Assembly: GCA_029554865.1 (NCBI GenBank)
Contig: JAKPUX010000074.1
Coordinates: 1 to 64,000, forward strand
Reading direction: 5' to 3'
Source of the DNA: a bacterium
GTDB taxonomy: Bacteria; Zhuqueibacterota; Zhuqueibacteria; Residuimicrobiales; Residuimicrobiaceae
Length of the DNA stretch: 64,000 nt
Shown here in pieces: positions 35,809 to 45,562 of the stretch (its first letter is position 1; every line of letters starts with the position of its first letter). A program made the position numbers and the translations under genes. The notes beneath the pieces are model-generated. The model worked only from the letters and a program-made list of their open reading frames with translations. It did no database searches and was not told where the DNA came from.

Positions 35809-36412
35809 AAGCATGCTCTTTTATAAAATTCAACAGGGTTAAGTAGAATCGGGTTAACGGAAATCCCACCACATTATAAAAGCAGCCTTCGATGCGATCC
35901 GCAAACAGCGCGCTCTGATCCTGAATGCCATAGGCTCCAGCCTTGTCCATTGGACTGCCGGTGGCGACGTAGCTGCGGATCTCCCACTCCTGCAAGGGAC
36001 GGAAACGGACGTTGGTCACCTCGTAGCCGGTCACCTTGTCATCCTCCGGCTGGAAGAGGATGGCGAAACCGGTATAGACCTGGTGCGTGCGTCCGCTCAG
36101 CCGGCGCAGCATGCGCACCGCGTCCTCCTCATCGACGGGTTTGCCGAGAATCTCGCCGTCAAGGACGACGATGGTGTCGGCGCCCACGACCAGCCCGGAT
36201 TCAATCCGCCGCCCCACATCCTCCGCCTTGGCCAGGGCCAGCTTCTGGACATGCGCGACCGGATCGCGCTCGGTGCAGGCCTCCTCATCGATACCGCTGG
36301 GCAGGACGTGAAACTTGAGACCGATGAGCTGAAGCAGCTGCTTGCGCCGCGGGGACTGCGAGGCCAGGTAACAGGTGCGGTGCGGCAGATGGCTTTCCAG
36401 GGAGAAGCTCAT
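35801..36412 (-). CDS. maf: Maf nucleoside-triphosphate pyrophosphatase
   Basis: Hydrolyses non-canonical or uracil/thymine nucleoside triphosphates to monophosphates. The 203-residue product shows the Maf motifs LASQSPRRKQLL (residues 17-28), GADTIVVLDGEILGKP and the GAYGIQD loop near the C-terminal third. Length is normal. The start overlaps the dtd stop by four bases, and the end overlaps rodZ, placing it firmly within this operon. Confidence 0.93.
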   Translation of the reverse strand: MSFSLESHLPHRTCYLASQSPRRKQLLQLIGLKFHVLPSGIDEEACTERDPVAHVQKLALAKAEDVGRRIESGLVVGADTIVVLDGEILGKPVDEEDAVRMLRRLSGRTHQVYTGFAILFQPEDDKVTGYEVTNVRFRPLQEWEIRSYVATGSPMDKAGAYGIQDQSALFADRIEGCFYNVVGFPLTRFYLTLLNFIKEHAYE

Positions 36413-36861
36413 AGGGCTTGTTCGTCGCTGTCCAGTAGAATGGTGAATGGTCCCTCATTGCAGATCTCGACCACCATCTCGGCGCCGAAGCGGCCGCTGG
36501 CGACAGTAAAGCCGAGCTGGTGCAGAGCCGCCATGAAATGCTCATACAAGGGCTCGGCCTTTTCCGGACGCGCAGCATAGGAAAAACCGGGGCGGCGGCC
36601 GCGCCGGCAATCGGCATAGAGCGTGAACTGCGAGACCACCAGCATTTCCGCGCCGGTATCGAGCGCCGAAAGATTGGTCTTGCCCTCCGTATCAGCAAAG
36701 ATGCGCAGATGCGCCGTCTTGTCGGCCATCCGCTCCGCAAGTTCGGGGGTGTCATCCTCCTTGAGGCCGAGCAGAATGGCCAGTCCAGGGCCGATGCGGC
36801 CGATGGTTTCTCCCCCCACACTCACCTGCGCCCGGCTGACACGCTGCAGCAGTACCCGCAT
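36409..36861 (-). CDS. dtd: D-aminoacyl-tRNA deacylase
   Basis: Proofreads D-amino acids and glycine mischarged on tRNA. The 150-residue product has MRVLLQRVSRAQVSV at the start, the SQFTLYAD motif and NEGPFTI in place of the usual NxGPVT. The ATG at 36861 is preceded by GAGGGAG; an in-frame extension to 36888 lacks such a site and overlaps ubiA. The stop overlaps the maf start. Confidence 0.93.
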   Translation of the reverse strand: MRVLLQRVSRAQVSVGGETIGRIGPGLAILLGLKEDDTPELAERMADKTAHLRIFADTEGKTNLSALDTGAEMLVVSQFTLYADCRRGRRPGFSYAARPEKAEPLYEHFMAALHQLGFTVASGRFGAEMVVEICNEGPFTILLDSDEQAL

Positions 36862-36871
36862 GATTGCTCCC

Positions 36872-37726
36872 TCACCAGCGGCCGGCATAAATCGCCAGCA
36901 GCCCGACGAGCATATCCGCCTTGAGCAGATTGCTCGACCATTTATATGTCGTGCGGCCAGGACGGCGCCAGATCGACCAGATCACCAGCAGCAGCACCGA
37001 ATGTACGCCTGCGACCACCGTCAGCAGATACCAGCGGCCGTAGAGGCCGAGAAACCAGGGCAGCCAGGTGACCGGCAGCAGCAATAACAGCACCGTGGTC
37101 GCCAGCCGCCGCGCTGGTGCTAGACCATGCACGACTGGAAAGGTGCCGGCATTCAGGGCGGCGTCGCCGCCGACATCCTCCATATCCTTGATGATCTCCC
37201 GCCCGAAATGCATCAGAAAACTGAAAACAGCCGGGACCAGGGCGTAGCGGAACCGGCCGACAGCGATTCCGCCGAAAACAAAGGCGAGCGCGGTCACCAG
37301 ACTCACCGCCAGATTGCCCCACAGCACCGTCCGCTTCAGCCTGGCGCTGTACCAGTAAAGCAAAAATCCCGAGAACAGGGTGAGCCCCAGGGCCGCCGGA
37401 TTGATGCGCCCGGCAAGGACGAGCGCCGCAGCAAAGGAAATCGCGACCAGGACCAGCCCCTCTCCGCGCCGGAGGCGACCGGACGGGAAGGGACGACGCG
37501 GTTTGTTGATGCGATCGATCTCGATGTCGTAATAATCGTTGATCCCGTTGGCCGCCGCCGTGATCAGCATCCCCACCAGACAGGCCGCCAGCAGCTTGGT
37601 CCCGGCATCCCCGATCCCGCAGAGATAACCCGCCAGAAAGATGGAGAGCCCGGCGATGAGTACATTGACCGGACGGGTGAGCTGGATAAAGCCGAGGCAC
37701 TTTTGCGCGAGTTTCTTCATCCTCAT
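36872..37726 (-). CDS. UbiA-family prenyltransferase, geranylgeranylglyceryl-phosphate type
   Basis: The 284-residue product has eight to nine membrane helices and the two Asp-rich prenyl-diphosphate/metal sites: NDYYDIEIDRINKPRRP and REIIKDMEDVGGDA. The NKPRRPFPSGRL block is characteristic of the geranylgeranylglyceryl-phosphate geranylgeranyltransferase branch of UbiA, seen in archaea and annotated in many FCB bacteria. A second, menA-type UbiA protein is encoded at 50807-51724, so this one is not needed for menaquinone. The real acceptor in bacteria is unclear. It is 10 bases before dtd. Confidence 0.8.
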   Translation of the reverse strand: MRMKKLAQKCLGFIQLTRPVNVLIAGLSIFLAGYLCGIGDAGTKLLAACLVGMLITAAANGINDYYDIEIDRINKPRRPFPSGRLRRGEGLVLVAISFAAALVLAGRINPAALGLTLFSGFLLYWYSARLKRTVLWGNLAVSLVTALAFVFGGIAVGRFRYALVPAVFSFLMHFGREIIKDMEDVGGDAALNAGTFPVVHGLAPARRLATTVLLLLLPVTWLPWFLGLYGRWYLLTVVAGVHSVLLLVIWSIWRRPGRTTYKWSSNLLKADMLVGLLAIYAGRW

Positions 37727-37779
37727 CAGCGTCGCCGTACCATCACAGCCGCCTGACGGAAGGCTCTTCCCCTTCCTCC

Positions 37780-39219
37780 CTACTCATTGGGATTCTTCCA
37801 CCGTTCCCAGTCCAGATCGTAAATCTCTCCTCGCGCCGTGGAGTGAACCAGCTCCATATCCCCGGTGTCGCGCTTGTCCACATAGTAAAACTGCACTCCC
37901 CCCTGCAGGGAGTAATAGTGCCAGATTTCATAGGCGCGATTATCATTGCTGAAAGGGTAGCGCTCGACTTCATCAGGAGGGCCATAGACCAGCAGGACGC
38001 GTCCGCGATCAGTGCGCCAGCCCTCCCTGAAAGTGCCGCGGTAGGAGGTATTGGCCTGCTGAATGCGCGTCAGATAGTCATATTTGAACTCATTCTCCGG
38101 CGAACCGGGGCTCGGGTCGCGCTGGGCCCAAAACTCCTTCATAAAGGCGCGCTTGCCATCGAGGTTAAGCTTCTTGAAGGTCTTGCGCTCCTCCTTGGTG
38201 GATATGTAGCGGGTGAACTCAAACTCCTCATTGAGCTCCTTCTCGCTCAGCACAGCGTAACGGTCGGCATCCATCCCCGCACTGCCCGTCTTCGGGACCT
38301 CCTCCTTTGTCTGGCCGGCCGCACCCCCTTCGGCATAGTCCCCCTCCCGGTAGACAAAGAACTTGCGCATGCCTGATGTGACTGCACCGTTCTCCATATC
38401 GGTGACCTCGGCGACCACACGATAGGCCCCGGAGACCAGCGTGACCACGTTGATGGCCGCGACCTCCACGGCGCTGTCACCCGGCTTGTTGCGGCGTTTG
38501 GCGGCAACCTCCTTGACCATTCGTCCATCCGCGTTGAAAATCTTGTAGGCGACACTGTACTGCCCTCCGCTGTCACTGCTGGCGGGGACAAGATGGTAGA
38601 TCTCTGAGTAAAGATAAAGAATGGGCAGCTCGAGACCGTAAAGCCCGGAGGGATTGGGGGTGACCTGGAAACCGTTTTTCAGAAAGGAGGTGCGGGTGGT
38701 GTCCCGGACGATGGAGCTGCTGATCTGCAAATCGCTGATCTGCAGCTCCGGTCCCTTGAAGGCCGTAATGCTGAGTGGAAAACGATAACTGCCCCTGCTC
38801 TCCGGCTTGAGCAGATCCTCGATCAGCAGGGACATCTCATAGTCGCCCTCGCTCAGTATAAAATGGTTGAGAAAGAAGAGATTCTGCCCCGATTCGATGG
38901 TGGAGAGGCTGTCAGTATGGTTGACATTCTTCCAGATCTTGGAGGAGACCAGGGAGTCCTGCAGAAAGACTTCGGCCGTCACCTTGAATTCGGCCTTGAA
39001 GCTGCCGCCATCGGGCAGATAGGTGAGCTGTTTCCGGGGAAGCAGTGCGTAGAATTCGCAAAAGGAGAGGCTGTCCGAATAACGGGAACGGGTATAGTCG
39101 ATATTGAATCGCAGCCTCTCCTCACTTTTCTCCTCCTGCGCCGGCAGTGGCAGGGCGGCGAGTGCGAGCAGCAGTGCGATGAAGGAAACGTTTTTTTGAA
39201 TCACAGCCAATATACGCAT
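37780..39219 (-). CDS. GWxTD-domain exported protein
   Basis: The 479-residue product has a signal peptide (to about residue 28), a beta-rich middle and a C-terminal GWxTD domain centred on FREGWRTDRGRVLLVYGPPD (residues 397-416). The family is widespread in Acidobacteriota and FCB-group bacteria and has no assigned function. GAGGAGG precedes the ATG. It lies between smc and ubiA with short gaps, so it belongs to the same transcript. I can say only that it is likely periplasmic. Confidence 0.82.
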   Translation of the reverse strand: MRILAVIQKNVSFIALLLALAALPLPAQEEKSEERLRFNIDYTRSRYSDSLSFCEFYALLPRKQLTYLPDGGSFKAEFKVTAEVFLQDSLVSSKIWKNVNHTDSLSTIESGQNLFFLNHFILSEGDYEMSLLIEDLLKPESRGSYRFPLSITAFKGPELQISDLQISSSIVRDTTRTSFLKNGFQVTPNPSGLYGLELPILYLYSEIYHLVPASSDSGGQYSVAYKIFNADGRMVKEVAAKRRNKPGDSAVEVAAINVVTLVSGAYRVVAEVTDMENGAVTSGMRKFFVYREGDYAEGGAAGQTKEEVPKTGSAGMDADRYAVLSEKELNEEFEFTRYISTKEERKTFKKLNLDGKRAFMKEFWAQRDPSPGSPENEFKYDYLTRIQQANTSYRGTFREGWRTDRGRVLLVYGPPDEVERYPFSNDNRAYEIWHYYSLQGGVQFYYVDKRDTGDMELVHSTARGEIYDLDWERWKNPNE

Positions 39220-39228
39220 GCACCCTCC

Positions 39229-42200
39229 TCAATTGGCCGGTGCGGAACTGGCCGCCGGCACCAGCTGGTCATTTTTCATCGAGTCAAACTTAACAGAAAC
39301 CAGCTTGCTAATTCCCTGTTCCTCCATGGTTACGCCATAGAGTTGGTCGGCCGCCCGCATGGTGAGCTTGTTGTGCGTCACGACGATGAACTGGGTGTTG
39401 CTCGAAAACTCGCGCAGGGCATGGGTGAAGCGCTGCACATTCTGGTCATCCAGCGGAGCATCCACTTCGTCAAAGATGCAGAAGGGGCTCGGCTTGACCA
39501 GATAGATCGCAAAGAGCAGGGAAATCGCAGTCAGCGATTTCTCGCCCCCGGAAAGCAGGGTCAGCGCCGCGGGCTTTTTGCCGCCCGGGGTGGCCAGAAT
39601 CTCGATCTCCGATTCAAGCGGATCAGCGGTCTCCTGGAGGACCAGACTCGCCCGCCCGCCGGCGAAGAACTTGCTGAACACCTCTGAGAAATTGCGCTGC
39701 ACCTGCTCAAAAGTCTCGAGAAACTTTTGTCGCGCTGTCGTATTGATGATCTCGATGGTCTCCATCAGATTCTTGCGCGCCTTGATCAGATCGTCACGCT
39801 GGGTCTGGAGAAAATCGAGCCGCTCCTTCTCCTGCTCGAACTCCTTCAGGGCGAGCAGATTTACCGGCCCAACCTCCTTGATCCGCTCGCGCAGGTTCTC
39901 CAGCCGCTGATGTGTCTCATTGGGGTTTATATCCACATCCACAGCCATCCGCTGCAGCTTGTACTCGAATTCATTCCAAAGCCGCGACTGCAGGTTCTCC
40001 GCCTTGAGCTTGAGCTCCGAGACGCGCAGTTCAATCTGATGGGCCGACTCGGAAAGCACGTCGAACTTGCCGCGTGAGGCACGGATCAGCTTTTCGGCCT
40101 CAGCCACGCGGATGTTGGCCTGATACTGCTGCTCCTCGAGCTCGTCGAGCACCGCCTGCACCTCCTGGCGGCGCACCTGCTGCCTGGCCACCTCCTGGCT
40201 GTAGTTCTCGTTGACCTGGTGCAGCTCTTTGATCTCCGCCGATGCATTCTCTGCATCCTCGCGGCGCATTTTGATCAAGGCTTCGGTTTCAACGATCTGC
40301 CGGTGCAGTCCATCGCTCTCCCGCCGCATCGCCTCGAATTCGCTCTGCATCCTGGCCATGGCCACATTCAGCTCGCGAGCCCGGCCGGTGGCGCGGTCGA
40401 CGGCCTCTTCGATGGCCTTGATCTCCTCGCTCAGGGCCGCCGCCCGCTCGGCGCTCTCGTGCCGCTGCGTCTGCAGGTCGCCGGCGCCCAGATTCTGCAG
40501 CTCGAGGTTGTGGCCGAGCTGGCTCACTTCACCGATGATGCGCTGTCTCTCACCCTCACGCTTCTCACGTGCCTCAGCGAGGGCCTGCTCCTCAAAGGTC
40601 TGCCGCCCTAACTGAATACGCAGGGAACCCAGGGCTTGTTCCGAATCCTGAATCTCCTTGCGCAGCTTTTCCGCCTCGATCTTGTTTTCCTGAATCTCGG
40701 TCTCGCGCTGCCCCAGCTGAATCCGCCGCGCCTCCAGACCCTGCTGGAGCTTTTCTATCTCCCCCGTAAGTGCGGCGAGCTGCTCCTGCCTGCCGACGAA
40801 ATCGGACTGGTTCTTGCTCAACACCCCGCCACGGATATAGCCGTTGTGCGAAAGCACCTCACCGGTGAGGGTGACCACGCTGTAGGACTGGCCGCGCAGC
40901 TCGGCAAAGACGCGATGCGCCGTCTGCAGATCCTGGGTCACAATGAAAGCACCGAGCACCTGGCGTACCAGGGCGCTGTAACGGTCTTCGCAGGAGACCA
41001 GCTCATCCGCCCAGCCGATCACCCCCAGATCGCTCAAGAGCGGCCGTTCGCGCAGAATGGCCCCCATCTCCTGCCGCGGCGCGAAGGTGACGATGCCGCG
41101 CCTCTCCTCGCGCAGCAGTCCGATGCCGTTGAAAGCGGTATTGCTCTCTTCCACCACCAGGTAGGTGGCCGCCTCGCCCAGGGCCGCGGCGATGGCTGTG
41201 CGATGCTGGTTTTCGACATGAATGATATTGGCGAGGGGGCCGTGGGTGGAAAAACCCTCCTTCTTGAGGGTGGCCAGAAAACGCACCCCCGCGGGATAAT
41301 CCTCGTAATTGTCGATCAGCCGCCGCACCAGTTCAGCCTGATGACCCAGAACCTCGATGCGGCTGCGGTCCTGGGATTCACTCTTTTGCAGCGTTTCAAA
41401 GAGACGCTTGGCCTCCTCTTCCCTCCGGCTGATCTCGGTGAGGCGCTGCTTCTTTTTTCCCAGGGTATCGGCGAGGGCGGCCTCCTCCGCACGGGTCTTG
41501 TTCAGAATTTCAGTCAACTCCGTTGCCCGGGCTGCATCCTTCTCGGCATCGGCTTCGATCTGGCGGAGACGAAGGCTCAGACTCTCCTCCGTCGCCTTGA
41601 GACGCTCTCCCTCGGTCTGCTTGCGGCTCAACTCCTCGGTGATACGCAAAACACGATTCTCCGCTTCCCGCGCCAGGCTCCGCTTGGATTCGAACTGGAC
41701 CCGCACCTCCTGCAGCTCGCCGTTGGCCTTTTCATACTCTTCACGCCTGGCCGTCAGGTTCTTCTCCGCTTCGAGGTAGAGCTCCTGAGCGGCATTGTAC
41801 TGCTGCTGCAGCTCGACAAGATGGGCATCAAAACGCTCCCGCTCCTGGCTTGAGCGAAGGCCGCTCTCCTCCAGGGAACGGATACGCTCCTTGTTGACCA
41901 GGATCCGCTCTTCCAGTTTCTGCACCTCCCGGTCCAGATCGGAGACCGTACGTTGGTTTTCGAGAAGCTTTTTCTCGATCTCCAGCAGACGGGCGCGCGT
42001 GGTCTCATAGTCTGCATCTTGGGTGGCGAGGGTGCTCGAAGCCCCCTCGCGCTCGTCCCTGATCAGCTCCAGCCTGGTCTCCGCCGGCTCCAGCTCATCC
42101 AGGATCATCGCATAGTCGTTGTTCGCCAGCTTGATCTCAAGGTCGCGCAGTTCGGAGGTGATCTCCTGATAACGCTCCGCCTTGGCGACCTGACGACGCA

Positions 42201-42813
42201 GGGAGCGCACATTCTTTTCGACCTCGGACATGATGTCCTCAATGCGGATCAAATCCTTTTCGGTCGACTCCAGCTTGCGAAAGGTGGCCTTGCGCCTCAG
42301 CTTGTACTTGGTGATGCCCGCCGCCTCTTCAAAAATATGACGCCGCTCATCCTCCTTGCCGTTGAGGATACGCTCCACCTGCGGCAGCTCGATCACCGAA
42401 TAGGTATGCGGACCGGCACCGGTGTCCATGAAAAGATCCAGGATATCCTTGAGCCGGCAGCTGTTGCCGTTGATCAGATACTGGCTTTCCCCGGAGCGAA
42501 AAAGCCTGCGCGTGATGATCACCTCGGCATAGTCGATTGGAAGGGTGTTGCCGGAATTTTCAATCTTGAGCGATACCTCGGCCATGCCGACGGGCTTGGC
42601 GGTGGCCGTGCCGTTGAATATCACGTTGCCCATGACCTCGCTGCGCAAGGCCCCGCTCTTCTGCTCGCCCATGACCCAGCGGATGGCGTCGACAATATTG
42701 CTCTTGCCGCAGCCATTAGGCCCGACAATGCCCGTGATGCCGTCGTGCATGGTAACGTGCGTCTTTTTGGCAAAAGACTTGAAGCCGACAATGGTCAATT
42801 CGGAAAGATACAC
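39229..42813 (-). CDS. smc: Chromosome segregation protein SMC
   Basis: DNA-entrapping ATPase that compacts and segregates the chromosome with ScpAB. The 1194-residue product has the N-terminal head with Walker A GPNGCGKSNIVDAIRW (about 31-46), two long coiled coils (about 170-500 and 670-1020), a hinge (about 515-635, DYPAGVRFLATL) and the C-terminal head with LLSGGEKSLTAISLLFAIYL and Walker B FCIFDEVDAPLDD. Length matches the family. It is the first gene after the promoter at 42857-42885; the ribosome site is weak. scpA and scpB are not in the window. Confidence 0.95.
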   Translation of the reverse strand: MYLSELTIVGFKSFAKKTHVTMHDGITGIVGPNGCGKSNIVDAIRWVMGEQKSGALRSEVMGNVIFNGTATAKPVGMAEVSLKIENSGNTLPIDYAEVIITRRLFRSGESQYLINGNSCRLKDILDLFMDTGAGPHTYSVIELPQVERILNGKEDERRHIFEEAAGITKYKLRRKATFRKLESTEKDLIRIEDIMSEVEKNVRSLRRQVAKAERYQEITSELRDLEIKLANNDYAMILDELEPAETRLELIRDEREGASSTLATQDADYETTRARLLEIEKKLLENQRTVSDLDREVQKLEERILVNKERIRSLEESGLRSSQERERFDAHLVELQQQYNAAQELYLEAEKNLTARREEYEKANGELQEVRVQFESKRSLAREAENRVLRITEELSRKQTEGERLKATEESLSLRLRQIEADAEKDAARATELTEILNKTRAEEAALADTLGKKKQRLTEISRREEEAKRLFETLQKSESQDRSRIEVLGHQAELVRRLIDNYEDYPAGVRFLATLKKEGFSTHGPLANIIHVENQHRTAIAAALGEAATYLVVEESNTAFNGIGLLREERRGIVTFAPRQEMGAILRERPLLSDLGVIGWADELVSCEDRYSALVRQVLGAFIVTQDLQTAHRVFAELRGQSYSVVTLTGEVLSHNGYIRGGVLSKNQSDFVGRQEQLAALTGEIEKLQQGLEARRIQLGQRETEIQENKIEAEKLRKEIQDSEQALGSLRIQLGRQTFEEQALAEAREKREGERQRIIGEVSQLGHNLELQNLGAGDLQTQRHESAERAAALSEEIKAIEEAVDRATGRARELNVAMARMQSEFEAMRRESDGLHRQIVETEALIKMRREDAENASAEIKELHQVNENYSQEVARQQVRRQEVQAVLDELEEQQYQANIRVAEAEKLIRASRGKFDVLSESAHQIELRVSELKLKAENLQSRLWNEFEYKLQRMAVDVDINPNETHQRLENLRERIKEVGPVNLLALKEFEQEKERLDFLQTQRDDLIKARKNLMETIEIINTTARQKFLETFEQVQRNFSEVFSKFFAGGRASLVLQETADPLESEIEILATPGGKKPAALTLLSGGEKSLTAISLLFAIYLVKPSPFCIFDEVDAPLDDQNVQRFTHALREFSSNTQFIVVTHNKLTMRAADQLYGVTMEEQGISKLVSVKFDSMKNDQLVPAASSAPAN

Positions 42814-42856
42814 AGAACCCCGTTATGATTGGTTCGGATTAAAGGGACAGATTTTC

Positions 42857-42885
42857 AAAATAGCACTTCATTAGTTTAAAGTCAA
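42857..42885 (-). promoter_or_regulatory. Predicted promoter TTGACT-N17-TATTTT for smc operon
   Basis: On the minus strand TTGACT (42885-42880), a 17-bp spacer and TATTTT (42862-42857) give an inferred leader of about 37 bases to the smc ATG. It lies in the 87-base gap after the GH2-like gene, so smc need not depend on read-through from upstream. Confidence 0.6.
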
Positions 42886-42900
42886 TATCATTTTGCCGGA

Positions 42901-45447
42901 TCACTGGCCCAGCAGCGACCAGTAATAGGAGGCAAAGGCCGTCATCGCCCGGGTCTGTTCCATGTAGAGGCCGGCCGCCAAAAGAATGAAAAAGAGCCCA
43001 GCGGCTACGACCAGAAAAGCCCTGAAGGTCGTGGTCTGCAGGATCACCTTGGTCCCGCGCAAACTCCGCACCATGAACCAGAAGAGCATGATCCCCAGGT
43101 AGACCAGGCTGAGAGTGACCAGATTGGATCGCGACAAGGCCCGGAACAGCACCACCGCCAGCGGCAAGGCAAAGATAAAATTGGCGGGCACCCAGAAGCT
43201 GAAGGTGAGGATTTGACTGAAACGCAGATAACGCCGCTGCCAAAGCACAATCAGCTTGTACAGAATGCTCTGCAGTAACGCCAGGCCCACCATGACGACG
43301 GTCAGCAGCAGGATCATCCGTTCGGGATTCCAGATCAGGGCGATGGCCTGGTTCTTGGCTGTGCTGTTCGGAAAAAACCAGGTCAGCAGCTCATCAAAGA
43401 GGCTGTTCTCGCGCAAAAAAAAGATCAGGCTGGCCAGCAGCGTGCTCACGGTCAGGAAAGAAGCCAATCCCATCACGCCGGTCAGGAAGGGATTGACCTG
43501 GCGGTTCTCGATCAGATCCATATAAAAACCGTGGGGGTAGACGAATACCCGCTTCAGGTAATGGCTCATGCGCTTGTCGGTGCGGATATAAAAGAGCAGC
43601 AGGACGATAAGGACGATGCTGATGATCTGAAAAACCGGGGGATCCTCGGCTGGCACATCAGCGGGCAGCAGCTCAGGCATCTCGCTGTTTTTAAAAGCCG
43701 CCTTGACCACCTGGCAGGCCAGACGCTGCTGGCCTTTCTCGTCCAGCAGGCCGGCGACAAACAGACGGGTCTCCTGCCGAGGCCCCCAATAGGTGTGGGG
43801 CGCCTCACCACGCCAGTCTTTCCAGGGGGAAATGAGGAGGCCTGCACCTTGACTGCGGCGCTGCGCATCCAGAATGGCCGTTTTGAGATAATAAGCCTGG
43901 TTCTGCTGGGCGCTGCGGTCGCTGCTATCCCGCAGATCAAGGGGTGAGGAGAGCTGCAGAAGATAGGGCCCGTTGGTTCGCCACGCCCCCTGGGCGAAGG
44001 TGCTGGTCTTCTCCAACGGCACCTCGACAATCTGCAGATCCACCGGCAAAGCATGGGCAGCCAGCTTCTTGCCGCGAATGCTCGCGTAGACCGGCCGGTC
44101 GTCGAGCTCGCGGGCGATCGCCGCCAGATCGCGGACAAAGGCCTGAGCGCGGAGATCCGACGGATCGTAGCCGCTGCCCAACCCCCAGGCAGCCACACAG
44201 GGATGGCTCCGGCAGGTCCGGATCATATCGGTGAGCGCGCTCCGCGCCTTCTGCCGGATCGCAGCATTATTAAGATGCGCGGAGGGAATGTGGGTCACTG
44301 GGATCTCCACCAGTACAGCAAGGCCAAGGCTGTCGCAGCTCTGGAGAAAAAACTCCCCGGGCAGGCCGCCCGGCAGACGCACTGTATTGGCCCCCAGATC
44401 GACGATTCCCCGCAGATCCTCAAGGATGGCGCTTTTCTGCTCCTGCTGAGGGAGCAGGATCTGCCGCTCATCCTCCACCCAATCGACGGCGCGGTACCGG
44501 AAACCGCCGCCCTTCTCCCCGGCCGCGGCGAGCCACTGACCGGGCTGTGAACGGGCAAACCAGACCGAGGCGCGGTCGATGACTTCGGACCCGAGGAAGA
44601 GCTGCATGACGATACGATAACGCTGGGGCGCTCCGGGCGCCCAGTGCCGGAAGGCAGGTATAACCGCCGTCACACCGAGCGAAGTGGTATCGACGGCAGT
44701 GGCGTTAAGGGGCAGCTGGGGCGAAACAAAGAGAGATTGCAGGCTGTGACCATCCAGGATCTCCACTTGACCGCGCATGGAAGCGAGGGAGGCCATCGCC
44801 AGGCTGTCCATACCCCCCAGGGCGACGACGGCCCGAAGGTCCAGAGTCTGCAAACCCATGCCGCTGCTCTCCGCGGGGTTGAGGGAGAGGGAGGTGATAA
44901 ACGGGGTTTTGCCACTGCGCAGAACCAGGGGACGGAAAAGCCCGTTGCCCGAGAGCGGAATGCCGCGGTTGCGCACCAGCAGTGGCAGCGAGCGTCGGTA
45001 GTCAAGCCGGCCATCGAGCTGGATGATCAACTCGTTCTCCTCGTTGAGGAAGAGATCCTGCTTGCCAACCTGGATGGCAAACGGGGCGCTGCCGGCTGAA
45101 TGGGTGGCGATGATCTTCTTGTTCAGATAGATGGTGCTGAGGCCGTCAAGCCCGTCGAACGCCAGCTCATAAGAAGAGGAGATCATGGTGCTGTCCAGCG
45201 CGAACTTTTTCTCGAGGGTGCACTGCTCGCGCAGCCTCAGCGCGGCCGGCATCTCCAGAGAACGCCGATCCCCGCCGCTGATCTGCAAATGCCAGACACC
45301 ATCGAGCGGCATGGCGTTGCGGCGGGCCAGACTGTCCTGCATCAGGCGCGCAGGTCCATAAGAATAGGCGTCCGCGCCAGCCTTCCCTGGCAAGAGGGAG
45401 AAGAGCACAACTAGGGACAAAATTACGAGTGTCTTGACTGGTCTCAT
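42901..45447 (-). CDS. GH2-like glycosidase-fold protein, probably inactive, fused to a six-helix membrane domain
   Basis: The 848-residue product has a signal peptide (to about 25), a GH2 sugar-binding-like jelly roll (about 45-175), an immunoglobulin-like domain (about 185-300) and a TIM-barrel-like region (about 310-580) with GANTVRLPGG and RSHPCVAAWGLGSGYD. In GH2 enzymes the last motif reads W-x-L-G-N-E with the acid/base Glu; here it is WGLGSG (421-426), so the Glu is absent. About six hydrophobic helices follow (606-622, 657-678, 710-732, 747-768, 775-795, 808-827), a Yip1-like arrangement. I infer a membrane-anchored carbohydrate-binding or sensing protein rather than a hydrolase. Confidence 0.72.
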   Translation of the reverse strand: MRPVKTLVILSLVVLFSLLPGKAGADAYSYGPARLMQDSLARRNAMPLDGVWHLQISGGDRRSLEMPAALRLREQCTLEKKFALDSTMISSSYELAFDGLDGLSTIYLNKKIIATHSAGSAPFAIQVGKQDLFLNEENELIIQLDGRLDYRRSLPLLVRNRGIPLSGNGLFRPLVLRSGKTPFITSLSLNPAESSGMGLQTLDLRAVVALGGMDSLAMASLASMRGQVEILDGHSLQSLFVSPQLPLNATAVDTTSLGVTAVIPAFRHWAPGAPQRYRIVMQLFLGSEVIDRASVWFARSQPGQWLAAAGEKGGGFRYRAVDWVEDERQILLPQQEQKSAILEDLRGIVDLGANTVRLPGGLPGEFFLQSCDSLGLAVLVEIPVTHIPSAHLNNAAIRQKARSALTDMIRTCRSHPCVAAWGLGSGYDPSDLRAQAFVRDLAAIARELDDRPVYASIRGKKLAAHALPVDLQIVEVPLEKTSTFAQGAWRTNGPYLLQLSSPLDLRDSSDRSAQQNQAYYLKTAILDAQRRSQGAGLLISPWKDWRGEAPHTYWGPRQETRLFVAGLLDEKGQQRLACQVVKAAFKNSEMPELLPADVPAEDPPVFQIISIVLIVLLLFYIRTDKRMSHYLKRVFVYPHGFYMDLIENRQVNPFLTGVMGLASFLTVSTLLASLIFFLRENSLFDELLTWFFPNSTAKNQAIALIWNPERMILLLTVVMVGLALLQSILYKLIVLWQRRYLRFSQILTFSFWVPANFIFALPLAVVLFRALSRSNLVTLSLVYLGIMLFWFMVRSLRGTKVILQTTTFRAFLVVAAGLFFILLAAGLYMEQTRAMTAFASYYWSLLGQ

Positions 45448-45562
45448 AGGGCTCTCATGCTGTGAAGGTGGGTGATCTCCCCCTGCTCACAACGCAAAAA
45501 GTTCTGCTGCGATCGACGCCGCGAGGCATCGCCCTCATCCATGGTCAAACTGAGGAATCGCA

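Noticed and set aside
40636..41853. A 405-codon plus-strand frame inside smc
   Set aside because: Shadow of the smc coiled-coil coding region; no start signal or motif.
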